Shown here: positions 49,758 through 58,407 of the stretch, piece by piece | How positions within the stretch are numbered: position 1 is the first letter of the stretch | Layout of the letters: every line of letters begins with the position of its first letter | Assembly: GCA_039815465.1 (NCBI GenBank) | Contig: JBCBZG010000006.1 | Location: 124,001-188,000 of the forward strand | Length of the DNA stretch: 64,000 nt | Direction: 5' to 3' | Source of the DNA: Shimia_B sp039815465 | GTDB lineage: Bacteria; Pseudomonadota; Alphaproteobacteria; Rhodobacterales; Rhodobacteraceae | Notes under the pieces: model-generated | The model's database searches: none | What the model was told of the DNA's origin: nothing | The model's input: the letters and a program-made list of their open reading frames with translations, nothing else | Program-made: the position numbers and the translations under genes

Positions 49758-50842
49758 TGGATATGCGGATTGATTTGCCGGGGCTGCTGATCGAGAAACA
49801 CCGCAACGGAACCCTCAGATATCGGGTGCGGGTGGCGCGCCAGAAGACGCGGCGCATTGCAATCCCGGTGCCCCCGGACCACCCAGACTTTCTGCACCAC
49901 TACCACGCCGCCCGCGCTGGGGAGACCTGGGCCCCCGCCGCCCCAAAGCACGCAGAGCATTCCCTCGACTGGCTCGTCGCGCTCTACCTCAGACACTTCG
50001 AAAAGATGGTGCAGGCCGGGCAGTCCTCCGCCCACACGCTCAAACAGAAGCGGAGCGTGCTGACGCGCCTTTGCGACTTTCGCGACCACGAGGGCACGCG
50101 GTACGGCGATTGCCACATGAAGGCGCCAAGCTCCGCCCTGGTTATCGTTCGCGATGAATGGGCCGCAACACCTGGTGCGGCGAACTACATGCTCAAAGCC
50201 GCCAGCGCGCTCTTCAGCTGGGCCTGCGCGCGCGATCACATGGCCCATAACCCCGCGGCTGGGATCGCCTTCATTGACACCGGCCCCAAGAAAGGCGCCA
50301 CAGCCTGGACGGCCCGCGACCTGAAGGCCTTTAAGAAGGCGCACCCAAAGGGATCCACGGCATACCTGTGGCTAACGCTGCAGGCCTTCACCGCGTGCCG
50401 GATCGGCGACGCAGTGTGGCTTGGCCGCGACCAGGAGGTCACGTTCAACGGCCAGGTTTGGCTGGAATGGCAACCGCGGAAGAAGAACTCCGCTCCGGTC
50501 TCGATCCCGATGCTCCCGCCACTCTTCGAGGCTACGCGCGAATGCAAGGTGATCGGCCCAAGCTACATTTTGAACGAGAACGGCACACCCTTCTCCTCTA
50601 CCGCTGCCCTTGGCGTGCGCGTCCGCCGCTGGTGCGACGCCGCTGGCCTCAAGTGCCGCAGCTCCCACGGTGTCCGCAAAGCCGTCGCCGAGCTGCTGGC
50701 GGAGTCCGGCTGCTCACAGCACGAAATCATGGCGGTGATGGCTCACACGGAAGCGCGGACATCCGAAATCTACACCCGCAGCGCAGAGCGCAAAGTGCTC
50801 GCAGCGAACGGCATGGAAGCCCTGAAGAAAATGACCTGGTAG
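49757..50842 (+). CDS. int: Tyrosine-type site-specific integrase
   Basis: A 361-aa recombinase. Catalytic residues: Arg in TACRIGDAVWL (about 215), HGVR (about 304-307), His in AHTEARTSEIY (about 330) and the nucleophile Tyr in that string (about 339). An N-terminal arm-binding region and SAM-like core-binding domain (about 65-165) precede it. It lies 75 bp from attR and would recombine the 20-bp core. ATG at 49757 is coupled by TGATG; a GTG one codon earlier is possible. Confidence 0.95.
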   Translation: MDMRIDLPGLLIEKHRNGTLRYRVRVARQKTRRIAIPVPPDHPDFLHHYHAARAGETWAPAAPKHAEHSLDWLVALYLRHFEKMVQAGQSSAHTLKQKRSVLTRLCDFRDHEGTRYGDCHMKAPSSALVIVRDEWAATPGAANYMLKAASALFSWACARDHMAHNPAAGIAFIDTGPKKGATAWTARDLKAFKKAHPKGSTAYLWLTLQAFTACRIGDAVWLGRDQEVTFNGQVWLEWQPRKKNSAPVSIPMLPPLFEATRECKVIGPSYILNENGTPFSSTAALGVRVRRWCDAAGLKCRSSHGVRKAVAELLAESGCSQHEIMAVMAHTEARTSEIYTRSAERKVLAANGMEALKKMTW

Positions 50843-50849
50843 AACCAAG

Positions 50850-50878
50850 GTGTCCCGCACACCCCATTTGCGGGACAC
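50850..50878. repeat. Right integrase arm-type sites / hairpin
   Basis: GTGTCCCGCA at 50850-50859 and its reverse complement TGCGGGACAC at 50869-50878 form an inverted pair 8 bp after the integrase stop. The decamer matches the two sites inside attL. It could also fold as a hairpin that stops integrase transcription. Confidence 0.55.
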
Positions 50879-50916
50879 CCTAACATTGATTTACCTGCGG
50901 AATTCGGAACCGACGC

Positions 50917-50936
50917 ATTCCCCTAGGGAGTACCAT
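50917..50936 (+). other. attR core (20-bp direct repeat)
   Basis: ATTCCCCTAGGGAGTACCAT identical to 13647-13666. The rest of the tRNA is absent here, so this is the displaced host 3' end and marks the right border of the prophage. Confidence 0.9.
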
Positions 50937-51018
50937 CGGTGTTTCCCACCACATCGACGCAACAACGCCCGCCTCACGCAATCGGCGCGACCGCGGTCAG
51001 CCGTGCCAGAATCTCCGG

Positions 51019-51431
51019 TCAGCTCGCCCCGTCGATATAGTCCACCCCGTTCGCATTGATCTCTACCCGCTGCCGCGGCTTGACCGTCTCGAAATGGTAG
51101 GAAAACGCGATCTGCGGCAGGCCAAACGTCGCCACGGCAGTCAGGCCCCCGTGCTGGCCAACGGCATTCCCATGGTAGCAGCCGGGATCGACCTTAAACT
51201 CCCGCGTCTGCCCCGGAAGGATGGCCTCACCGGGCTGCAACCGGTCAACGCTGCGCGTGTCGCAGTGACCAATTCAGAACTGGGTATAGGCAAAGCTTTC
51301 CACATTCGTGACCGCAATCGTCGCCTGCTGATCCTGCGGCCCCAAGGTCAATCCCCTGATCGGGTTTCAAGACAGCCCGCGACCGCAAGCGTGGCAAGCA
51401 AAAACGCACCGGTGATGGTCTTTGAAGTCAT
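51019..51431 (-). pseudogene. Broken lipoprotein gene
   Basis: The first 23 codons (MTSKTITGAFLLATLAVAGC plus LET) are a clean lipoprotein signal with lipobox, with AAGGA upstream. Soon after, this frame meets TGA. The homologous-looking mature part continues in another frame (GPQDQQATIAVTNVESFAYT) and is itself interrupted by TGA at 51274-51276 before HCDTRSVDRLQPGEAILPG and the rest to 51019. So one frameshift and one nonsense change are needed to explain it. It lies 80 bp outside attR. Confidence 0.6.
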
Positions 51432-51791
51432 GTGGCCGATCGTCCTTGCTGAGGAATTTTCTTTCTACGGGCTACCGTTACACGCTTCCAATACACTCTG
51501 TGCAACCCTATCGGGCGATTGGGCACACGCCAAGCTTTTCGCGCACTCGCGCCCGTTCCTCGTCTCATCGCCTCCCGAACCTTCGGTGTCCCCGAGAAAA
51601 GTCCCTTGACACCCATACGAGCCACTTCAGCCGTGGGTTCATGACACTTGATGTTGCGCCTGAACCACCCCGTACCCTTACCCGCAGGGGCAGCCCACCG
51701 CCCGTGTTTTCAGCACTCTTTTTCACGTTAAAGTTGCACAGGGCGCGCAAACCGATTAACCACGAAAAACAGCAAAGACTAAAGGTGTAAC
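51432..51791. other. 360-bp intergenic region
   Basis: It holds the divergent upstream regions of the lipoprotein pseudogene and the VPLPA-CTERM gene at 51792. The open frames crossing it look like chance. The last 80 bp are AT-rich (CTTTTTCACGTTAAAG) and should hold the promoter of the rightward gene; AAAGGTG is its ribosome binding site. I see no other feature. Confidence 0.5.
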
Positions 51792-52421
51792 ATGTTTAGA
51801 AACATAGACTTTTTCCAAATCAAGTCCTTTCAGATCGCAGCGCTTTGCGCCCTTTTCTTGGCGAGCTGGGCCCCAAGCGTCCGCGCGCTCACCATCACGG
51901 GGTTCCAGGATGGGAACAATTATCAGTTCATCTTTAGCGGAGCCGTCGATACGACAGGTGCAACGCAGTTTGGTCTCAGATCCGGCAGCGCGCTGCTCGA
52001 TCCATCCACAGACCAGATTTTTCTCGGCGCCCCAGGGTCGCAGATACGCTCAGACCTCTACTTGCTGGTTGGCGCGTTTACGTCTTTCGGCACCGGGTTC
52101 ACCAGTTTGCCCTCCTCAAGTACGGGTGACCGGGTGGGACTGCGCATCCTGAACGGAAACCCGATCGTGGCCTTGCCCGAAAACTACGTCAGCGGCGCTG
52201 CAATTTCTGGGTCGAGCACATTTACCAACCGTAACACGACCTTCCTGGGCATCACGCCCGGCACCTATCTTTACGATTTGCCCAATGACACGATCACGCT
52301 GCAAATCCTCGACACCGCGCAACCCGCCGCCGTGCCGTTGCCCGCAGGTGTCTGGCTGTTTGGCACCGCCCTCGCCGGGCTTGGCTTCGTGCACCGCCGC
52401 GCGCGGCACAAATCTTTCTGA
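51792..52421 (+). CDS. VPLPA-CTERM sorting domain protein
   Basis: A 209-aa protein. N-terminal signal helix (FQIAALCALFLASWAPSVRA), a beta-rich mature domain (LTITGFQDGNNYQFIFSGAV, an opening seen in several PEP-CTERM proteins) and the C-terminal VPLPAGVWLFGTALAGLGFV followed by HRRARHK. It is a likely exosortase substrate. It converges on the DUF4334 gene 15 bp away. Confidence 0.8.
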   Translation: MFRNIDFFQIKSFQIAALCALFLASWAPSVRALTITGFQDGNNYQFIFSGAVDTTGATQFGLRSGSALLDPSTDQIFLGAPGSQIRSDLYLLVGAFTSFGTGFTSLPSSSTGDRVGLRILNGNPIVALPENYVSGAAISGSSTFTNRNTTFLGITPGTYLYDLPNDTITLQILDTAQPAAVPLPAGVWLFGTALAGLGFVHRRARHKSF

Positions 52422-52436
52422 AAACCACAGGGCACC

Positions 52437-52976
52437 CTAACGCGCCCCTACCCCACCGCGCAGTTGGTTTCGCGGCGAAACCTCCCGGTGGAGCCGAAAG
52501 AAATAAGGCCGCTCGATCCCGCGCGCCTCCATCCAGCCCAGCAGTGTGTCCGGCCCCAGCCAGACAAAGACGTCATGGATCGGCTTGGCATCGTAGCACA
52601 TCGCCCCATGAACCCGGCCCCGAAACGCCAAATCGCGCAGCCGCGCCTTGGGCTTTCTGGTTCTGAGGAGCGGCGCGAGAATGGGCATGAGGACAGGGCC
52701 GAGTTGGGCCCGCAGGGGGAGCTGCGCGGCGAGGTGAAAGGGGATCAGTGCCGGGTTCAGCGCCTGCCGTCCCCAGAGCGGCAGATCGTGGATCAGGGGG
52801 TGGGCATCGTCGGGGCTTTCGAAGCGTTTGCCCCACCAGAAAGACGCCGCGAGGAGGCCGTCCATGGGGTGGCCGGTTGGGACCTCCTCCCCCCGCCAGT
52901 CGCCCAAGATGTCGGCGACCCGGGCCGGTTCCGAGGCGTCAAAGAGGGCGATGGCCTCTTGCGCCGTCATCGCCAT
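52437..52976 (-). CDS. GXWXG / DUF4334 domain protein
   Basis: A 179-aa protein. GDWRGEEVPTGHPMDGLL is the GXWXG motif (about residues 26-43), and the C-terminal half GRVHGAMCYDAKPIHDVFVW with MEARGIERPYFFRL matches DUF4334. Families of this two-domain type are small lipid- or aldehyde-related proteins of unknown function. The start overlaps the aldehyde dehydrogenase stop (TGATG), suggesting shared work with it. Confidence 0.8.
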   Translation of the reverse strand: MAMTAQEAIALFDASEPARVADILGDWRGEEVPTGHPMDGLLAASFWWGKRFESPDDAHPLIHDLPLWGRQALNPALIPFHLAAQLPLRAQLGPVLMPILAPLLRTRKPKARLRDLAFRGRVHGAMCYDAKPIHDVFVWLGPDTLLGWMEARGIERPYFFRLHREVSPRNQLRGGVGAR

Positions 52977-54394
52977 CAGATGAACCTCTGGAGGAGTTCG
53001 CCCACCCGTTTCTTCAGCCCCGTGATCGGAGGTTTGAAGAGCAACGTGCCGTTCAGCTTCGGCTGGTAGAGCACCGATTTCAGGTGGCTGAACGTGTCGA
53101 AGCCTTCCCTCCCATGATAGCTCCCCGTCCCCGAGGCCCCAACCCCGCCGAAGGGGAGCGCGATGACGTGGAAGGCGGTCTCGTTCACTGATACCCCACC
53201 CGCCAGCGACCCGGTCAGCCACGCATCCCGCTCAGCCGCCCGATCCGTAAAGATATAAAGCGCTAGGGGCGCCGGGAGGGCGGCGACGAAGGCTTGGGCC
53301 TCCTCCTCGCTGTCGTAGGGAAGGATGGGGAGGACGGGGCCGAAGATCTCCTCTTCCATGCACTGCAGGCCCGGCGGCGGGTCGAGGATCAGGACCGGGG
53401 CCTCCGCGCGGCGCGTCTCGTCGCCCGAGAGGTCGGCCAAGCGGCGCATTTCGGCCCCGGCCTCCTCAGCCTCCGCCACCATCGCCTGGATGCGGGCGCG
53501 GTGGGGCTCAGAAATCATGGCGGTGTAGTCGGGATTGCCGCGAAAGCTGGGGTATTGGGCGCGCATGGCGTCTTCGACGAGGTCGGCGAACTGGGTCAGC
53601 TTTTCGCGGGGGACGAGGACGTAATCGGGGGCGATGCAGGCTTGGCCCGCGTTCAGGGTTTTGCCAAACGCGATGCGTCCGGCAGCGTGGGCAAGGTCCG
53701 CGCTGCGCCCGATAAAGACGGGGGATTTCCCGCCGAGCTCGAGCGTCACGGGCGTCAGGTTCTGCGCGGCGGCTTCGGCCACTTTGCGGCCCACGGCGGT
53801 GGAGCCGGTGAAGATCAGGTGGCCGAAGGGGAGCGCTGCGAAGGCCGCGCCGACATCCGCGCCGCCGGTCACGACGGCGACTTCCTCGGGGGCGAAGGTG
53901 CCCTCGATCAGGCGGACGAGCACGGCGGAGGTGCGCGGCGAAAGCTCCGAGGGTTTGATCATCGCCCGGTTGCCCGCCGCGAGCGCCCCGGCGAGAGGGC
54001 CGAGGGCCAGATAGACCGGGAAATTCCACGGGGCGATGATGCCCACGACGCCCTTGGGCTGCGGGATGATCCGCGCGCGGGCGGGCAAAAGGTGCTTTGC
54101 CAAAAGCCGCCGCCGGGGCCGCATCCAGCGCCTGAGATGCCGGCGGGCCTCGCGGATTTCGCCGATCACGAGAGTCACATCCACCATCTCCGCCTCGAAA
54201 GCACCGCGGTGGGAGAAGTCGTCGCTCATGGCCTGCACCAGCTCATCCTTGGCAACGATCAGCGCGCTCTCGAGCCGTTTCAGGCGGTTGATGCGCCGGG
54301 CGGCAGTCGGGTATGGGTCGGCGGCGTGGGCGGCCTTTTGCGCCTCTAGGATATCCATCAGGGGCGCGGTTTGCGCGTCGGTGAGGTCTTTCAT
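52976..54394 (-). CDS. Coniferyl-aldehyde-dehydrogenase-like aldehyde dehydrogenase
   Basis: A 472-aa NAD(P)-dependent aldehyde dehydrogenase. GVVGIIAPWNFPVYLALGPL and AGNRAMIKPSELSP bind the cofactor; the catalytic Glu is in LELGGKSP (about 218) and the catalytic Cys in NAGQACIAPDYVLVP (about 252). The C-terminal PFGGVGASGTGSYHG is typical. The class includes CalB and fatty/aromatic aldehyde enzymes. It follows the GMC alcohol oxidase gene, so it may oxidise the aldehyde that gene produces. Confidence 0.85.
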   Translation of the reverse strand: MKDLTDAQTAPLMDILEAQKAAHAADPYPTAARRINRLKRLESALIVAKDELVQAMSDDFSHRGAFEAEMVDVTLVIGEIREARRHLRRWMRPRRRLLAKHLLPARARIIPQPKGVVGIIAPWNFPVYLALGPLAGALAAGNRAMIKPSELSPRTSAVLVRLIEGTFAPEEVAVVTGGADVGAAFAALPFGHLIFTGSTAVGRKVAEAAAQNLTPVTLELGGKSPVFIGRSADLAHAAGRIAFGKTLNAGQACIAPDYVLVPREKLTQFADLVEDAMRAQYPSFRGNPDYTAMISEPHRARIQAMVAEAEEAGAEMRRLADLSGDETRRAEAPVLILDPPPGLQCMEEEIFGPVLPILPYDSEEEAQAFVAALPAPLALYIFTDRAAERDAWLTGSLAGGVSVNETAFHVIALPFGGVGASGTGSYHGREGFDTFSHLKSVLYQPKLNGTLLFKPPITGLKKRVGELLQRFI

Positions 54395-54398
54395 TGGG

Positions 54399-56000
54399 CT
54401 ACTCTCCGGCGGCGATCATATCTGCGGCCTTTTCGGCGATCATGATCGTGGGGGCGTTGGTGTTGCCGCTGATGATACGCGGCATGATGGAGGCGTCCAC
54501 CACGCGCAGGCCGGTGACGCCACGTACCCTGAGCTCTGGGTCCACAACGGACGCGGCGTCAGTGCCCATGCGGCAGCTGCCCACGGGGTGGTAGACGCTA
54601 TCCACCTCCGACCGGATGCGGTCAAGGAGGGCCGCGTCGTCATGGATCCCGTCGGTGGTGAGGTCTTTGGTGATGCTCCCAGCCATCGGCGGGCTCGCCA
54701 TGATCTGGCGGGCGGTTTTGACGCCCTTGAGCATGAGCGCCGCGTCGCGGTCAGATGTCAGGAACGCGGGGTCGATGACGGGGGCGTCGGCGGCATTTGC
54801 CGACCGGATGCCGACCGAGCCACGGCTTTCCGGGCGCAGGATGCAGGTGTGGAGCGATATGGCGTGACCCGGCACTAGTTTGCGCCCGTGGTCCTGCACG
54901 CAGCCCACGCCGAAATGGAGCTGGATGTCGGGCCAATCGGGGTCGCTGTCGAGGGAGAAGAACGCGCCGGATTCCGCGATGTTGGAGGACCAGAAGCCTG
55001 CGCCGTCCCTGCGGTACTTGCCGATTTGGCCCAGCGCGCGGCGGGCGGTGGCGAGCGACACGCCGAGCACGTCAGGGCGGTTCACGCGGTAGCCGATGAT
55101 GAAATCCGGGTGGTCGTGGAGGTTCTGGCCGACCTCTGGGCGGTCCGCGTGGACTGTGATCCCGTGGCGTTGCAGTTGGGCTGCGGGGCCAATGCCGGAG
55201 AGCATGAGGAGCTGGGGGGATTGGAAGGCTCCGGCGCTCAAAATGACCTCCCGGTTTGCGGTGACCTCTGCCTCCCTGCCCTTGCGCTTGTAGCGCACGC
55301 CGGTGGCGCGCCCTTCGGTGATCGTCACCCGCTGCGCGTGGGCGTGGGTGAGGATGTGGAGGTTCGGGCGGTCGAGGTTCGGGTGGAGGAAGGCCGCGGC
55401 GGCGGAGCAGCGCCAGCCCCGGCGGTCATCGTGGAATTGGGTGACCTGGAAATGGCCCGCGCCGGTTTGGCTGGCCCCGTTAAAGTCGTCGTTGCGCGGG
55501 ATCTGGACGGCCTCGCAGGCGGCGATGAAATCCTCGTTGATCGCGTAGGGCGTGGGCAGGTCGCGGACGTGGAGGGGGCCTGTGTCGGCGTGGTGGTCGC
55601 TCGCGCCGCGGGCGTTGTTCTCGGATTTCAGGAAGTGGGGGCGCACGTCCTCCCACCCCCAGCCGGGGACGCCCCATTCGTCATAGTCGCGCGGGTTGCC
55701 GCGGATGTAGATCATGGCGTTGACGGCCGACGAGCCGCCCAGCCCTTTGCCCCGGGGTTGATACCCGGTGCGGCCTTTGAGGCCCGGTTGGGGAACTGTG
55801 TCGAAGCCCCAGTTCAGGTTTGTGACGCGGCCCCCGTGGACCGCGCCCAGCACCATGGTGGGGACGCGCACGGTGAGCTGGGTTCCGTCGCCGCCGGATT
55901 CGATGAGGCAGACGGTGGTTTGTGGGTCCTCGCTGAGGCGCGCGGCCAATGTGGCCCCGGCGGAGCCGCCGCCGACGATGACGTAGTCGTACGCGCTCAC
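54399..56000 (-). CDS. GMC-family FAD alcohol/choline dehydrogenase
   Basis: A 533-aa protein. FAD-binding YDYVIVGGGSAGATLAARL at the N-terminus, signature GKGLGGSSAVNAMIYIRGN near residue 80, and catalytic His in VYHPVGSCRMG near residue 468. C-terminal VVDASIMPRIISGNTNAPTI closes the FAD site. Choline, polyethylene glycol or other primary alcohols are possible substrates. It overlaps the upstream SDR by 4 bp and lies 4 bp before the aldehyde dehydrogenase: an alcohol to aldehyde to acid set. Confidence 0.85.
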   Translation of the reverse strand: MSAYDYVIVGGGSAGATLAARLSEDPQTTVCLIESGGDGTQLTVRVPTMVLGAVHGGRVTNLNWGFDTVPQPGLKGRTGYQPRGKGLGGSSAVNAMIYIRGNPRDYDEWGVPGWGWEDVRPHFLKSENNARGASDHHADTGPLHVRDLPTPYAINEDFIAACEAVQIPRNDDFNGASQTGAGHFQVTQFHDDRRGWRCSAAAAFLHPNLDRPNLHILTHAHAQRVTITEGRATGVRYKRKGREAEVTANREVILSAGAFQSPQLLMLSGIGPAAQLQRHGITVHADRPEVGQNLHDHPDFIIGYRVNRPDVLGVSLATARRALGQIGKYRRDGAGFWSSNIAESGAFFSLDSDPDWPDIQLHFGVGCVQDHGRKLVPGHAISLHTCILRPESRGSVGIRSANAADAPVIDPAFLTSDRDAALMLKGVKTARQIMASPPMAGSITKDLTTDGIHDDAALLDRIRSEVDSVYHPVGSCRMGTDAASVVDPELRVRGVTGLRVVDASIMPRIISGNTNAPTIMIAEKAADMIAAGE

Positions 56001-56755
56001 GACATGCGGATCCCGGCGTCGAGGCGGATGGTTTCGGCGTTCATGTAGGGGCAGGTGATGAGGAAGGTGGCGAGGCGACCGAACTCCTGCGGGTGGCCGA
56101 GACGCTTGGGGAAAAGCGGTTGGTCGGCGAGTGCTGCTTGGGCTTTTTCGGGGAGCCCCGCGAGCATGGGAGTGGTGAAGAGGCCCGGTGCGATGGCGTT
56201 CACACGGATGCCGTGGGAGGCGAGGTCGCGCGCCATGGGGAGGACCATGCCCACGATCCCGCCCTTGGAGGCGGCATAGGCTGGCTGGCCCTTTTGCCCG
56301 TCGAAGGCAGCGACGGAGGCGGTGAAGATTATGGAGCCGCGTTCGCCGTCTGCGTTGGGCGTGTTTTCGGCCATGGCCTGCGCGGCGAGGCGGGCGACGT
56401 TGAAGCTGCCCTTGAGGTTGATGTCGAGGGTGCGGGCGTAGGTTTCGAGCGCGTGGGGGCCGTCGCGGCCTAACGTTTTTTCCGAGGTCGCGATGCCTGC
56501 GCAGTTGATGGCGGCGGTGAGGGGGCCGAGGCTTTGCGTGGCGGTGATGGCGGCGGCGATGTCGCCCTCGTCCGTCACATCGCGGCCTGCGTGGATGACT
56601 TGGCCCGGGAATTCGGCGGCGAGCCCTTCGGCGCGGTCCCTGTTCAGGTCCACGATGCCCACGTGCCCGCCCGCGGCGGTGATGGCGCGCAGCGTTGCCT
56701 CGCCCAGGCCAGAGGCCCCGCCGGTGATCAGTGCGACTGAGTCCTTGAGCTCCAT
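55997..56755 (-). CDS. SDR oxidoreductase, 3-hydroxyacyl-CoA dehydrogenase type II-like
   Basis: A 252-aa protein. GGASGLGEAT (cofactor), NCAGIA, a catalytic Ser in FTASVAAFDGQ, and Tyr-Lys in YAASKGG. The long insert SEKTLGRDGPHALETYARTL resembles HSD17B10-type 3-hydroxyacyl-CoA dehydrogenases, which act on short branched acyl-CoA. It leads the four-gene unit 52437-56755. Confidence 0.8.
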   Translation of the reverse strand: MELKDSVALITGGASGLGEATLRAITAAGGHVGIVDLNRDRAEGLAAEFPGQVIHAGRDVTDEGDIAAAITATQSLGPLTAAINCAGIATSEKTLGRDGPHALETYARTLDINLKGSFNVARLAAQAMAENTPNADGERGSIIFTASVAAFDGQKGQPAYAASKGGIVGMVLPMARDLASHGIRVNAIAPGLFTTPMLAGLPEKAQAALADQPLFPKRLGHPQEFGRLATFLITCPYMNAETIRLDAGIRMS

Positions 56756-56785
56756 TCTCGCCCCCCTTGGTCGGGGAGCGTGGCG

Positions 56786-57658
56786 CTACCGCTTCCCGTA
56801 GTAAAGCCCCACCACGTGTTCAGCTTCGGCAAAGAATAGCCAGCGCGACGCTGCGACACCCAAGCCATGGATGATGACGGCGATGAGCGCGAGGAAGATG
56901 GAGTTGGATATTAGGAGGAGCGCGAAGGGGACGACGAACCCTGCCGCCAGCGCGATGAGGCGCAGGCGCTGGGCGTGTTTGCGGCCCACGACGTGGACGA
57001 ATTCGCGCAGGAGGTAGTTGGTGCCCGTATGGGGCGGCTCGAAGGATTTGACGCTACCGATGGAGCCGAGGCCCGTGGCGGTTTCGAGGTTCGTGCCGCT
57101 GTCACGAAGCGCACCGTCGCCGCGGTACCACCAGGCGAGCTGGGCGACTGCGGCGATGGGCACGAGGATGAGCGCGATGGCGCCCTGCCCTGCGAGCACC
57201 GCGCCGCCCGCGAGGGACAGCGAGACGAAGAGCACCGGCGTGAGCGGTGTGTTCCAGCGCGGAACGGTCTTGAGCTGGGCGTAGATCATGGCGGTCGTGT
57301 AGACGGTGCCGAGCGACAGGAGCGCGCCGAGGATGCCGATGACGGTCCAGCGTTCCCCGAGGAACACGAGCCCCGCGCCGTAAACCGCCATTGTCAGCAG
57401 CGCGGCGACCGAACACACCCCTTCCCGGCTGAGCCAGGAGCTGCGCCACTGCGTGAAGGCGCGCCAGGCGCGTTCGGGGTGGCCCAGGTGGAAAGTGGAG
57501 GCGAGCAGGCCCACAACGGCGAGGAGGTAGGCGATGGTGAAATAGCCGAACGCCACCCAGCCGGTGACAGCAGGCATCCCGAGGCCGAGATAAAAGAGCA
57601 GGCCGAAGCCCAGGCCAGAGAGGGTCGTAAAGACGATAACTGAGGGTGCGGGATGCAT
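56786..57658 (-). CDS. soeC: Sulfite dehydrogenase membrane anchor SoeC
   Basis: A 290-aa DmsC/NrfD-type quinone-binding anchor with about eight membrane helices (VIVFTTLSGLGFGLLFYLGL, then VAFGYFTIAYLLAVVGLLA, and so on). It would pass electrons from SoeB to the quinone pool. It is coupled to soeB end to start. DmsC of dimethyl sulfoxide reductases is the alternative reading; the neighbours favour sulfite oxidation. Confidence 0.8.
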   Translation of the reverse strand: MHPAPSVIVFTTLSGLGFGLLFYLGLGMPAVTGWVAFGYFTIAYLLAVVGLLASTFHLGHPERAWRAFTQWRSSWLSREGVCSVAALLTMAVYGAGLVFLGERWTVIGILGALLSLGTVYTTAMIYAQLKTVPRWNTPLTPVLFVSLSLAGGAVLAGQGAIALILVPIAAVAQLAWWYRGDGALRDSGTNLETATGLGSIGSVKSFEPPHTGTNYLLREFVHVVGRKHAQRLRLIALAAGFVVPFALLLISNSIFLALIAVIIHGLGVAASRWLFFAEAEHVVGLYYGKR

Positions 57659-58407
57659 TAGACTTTATCCAACATCTTATCGAGCCAACCGACGAAGCCC
57701 TTCGCCTCCTCCGCGACGGGCGCCATGTCCGGCATCACGAACTCGGGTTTGGAGATCTTATCCTTGGGCCGGGGTGGCAGGTATTTGTTGACGGGCTTGG
57801 TGCCCTGCTCGGGCATGAGGTCCATGCCGCCGCGTTCGGCCACCAGCAGGCTCACGGCGGAGTTCGGGTCGCCCAGATCGCCGAAATGGCGGGCATTGGC
57901 GGGGCAAGTGCGCACGCAAGAGGGTTCGCGATCCTCCTCCGGCAGGTTTTCGTTGTAGATTCGGTCAACGCAGAGCGTGCATTTCTTCATCACCTGCTCT
58001 TCGCCGTCCATCTCCCGCGCGCCGTAGGGGCAGGCCCAGGCGCAGAGGCCGCAGCCGATGCAGTGATCCTCGTTCACGAGCACGATGCCATCCTCCACCC
58101 GCTTGTAGCTCGCGCCTGTCGGGCAAACGGTCACGCAGGGCGCGTCCTCGCAATGGAGGCAGGATTTGGGGAAGTGGATGAGCTGCGGGGGCGCGTCATT
58201 GGCGGGCGTGACCTCGTAGGAGTGTACGCGGTTCAGAAACGTGCCGGTGGGGTCGCCGCCATAGGCGTCCTGATCGCTAAGCGGCGCGCCGTAGTTTTCG
58301 GTATTCCAGCCTTTGCAGGAGATCACGCAGGCATGGCAGCCCACGCAGGTGTCCAGATCAATGACGAGGCCGAGCTTTTTGTCGGTGCTTTCGGGCAGAG
58401 TAGTCAT
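57658..58407 (-). CDS. soeB: Sulfite dehydrogenase iron-sulfur subunit SoeB
   Basis: A 249-aa DmsB-type ferredoxin. Four cysteine clusters: CVGCHACVISC near residue 21, CLHCEDAPCVTVCP near 78, CIGCGLCAWACP near 112 and KKCTLC near 140 with a later CVRTCP. They coordinate four [4Fe-4S] clusters linking SoeA and SoeC. No signal peptide. The start overlaps the small membrane ORF (ATGA). Confidence 0.9.
   Translation of the reverse strand: MTTLPESTDKKLGLVIDLDTCVGCHACVISCKGWNTENYGAPLSDQDAYGGDPTGTFLNRVHSYEVTPANDAPPQLIHFPKSCLHCEDAPCVTVCPTGASYKRVEDGIVLVNEDHCIGCGLCAWACPYGAREMDGEEQVMKKCTLCVDRIYNENLPEEDREPSCVRTCPANARHFGDLGDPNSAVSLLVAERGGMDLMPEQGTKPVNKYLPPRPKDKISKPEFVMPDMAPVAEEAKGFVGWLDKMLDKV

Larger units (their letters stand above)
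13647..50936. mobile_element. HK97-type siphovirus prophage integrated in tRNA-Glu
   Basis: A 37.3-kb element between identical 20-bp repeats. It carries a tyrosine integrase, TerS/TerL, portal, prohead protease, HK97 capsid, head-tail joining genes, tail tube, frameshifting chaperone, tape measure, tail tip and fibre, lysis genes, primase-helicase and regulators. All expected modules appear full length, so it may be inducible. It is not a gene transfer agent remnant: it has its own integrase, replication genes and attachment sites. Confidence 0.95.

Noticed and set aside
51094..51609. Rightward 171-codon frame after attR
   Set aside because: It is antisense to the lipoprotein remnant and shows no signal, domain or ribosome binding site.
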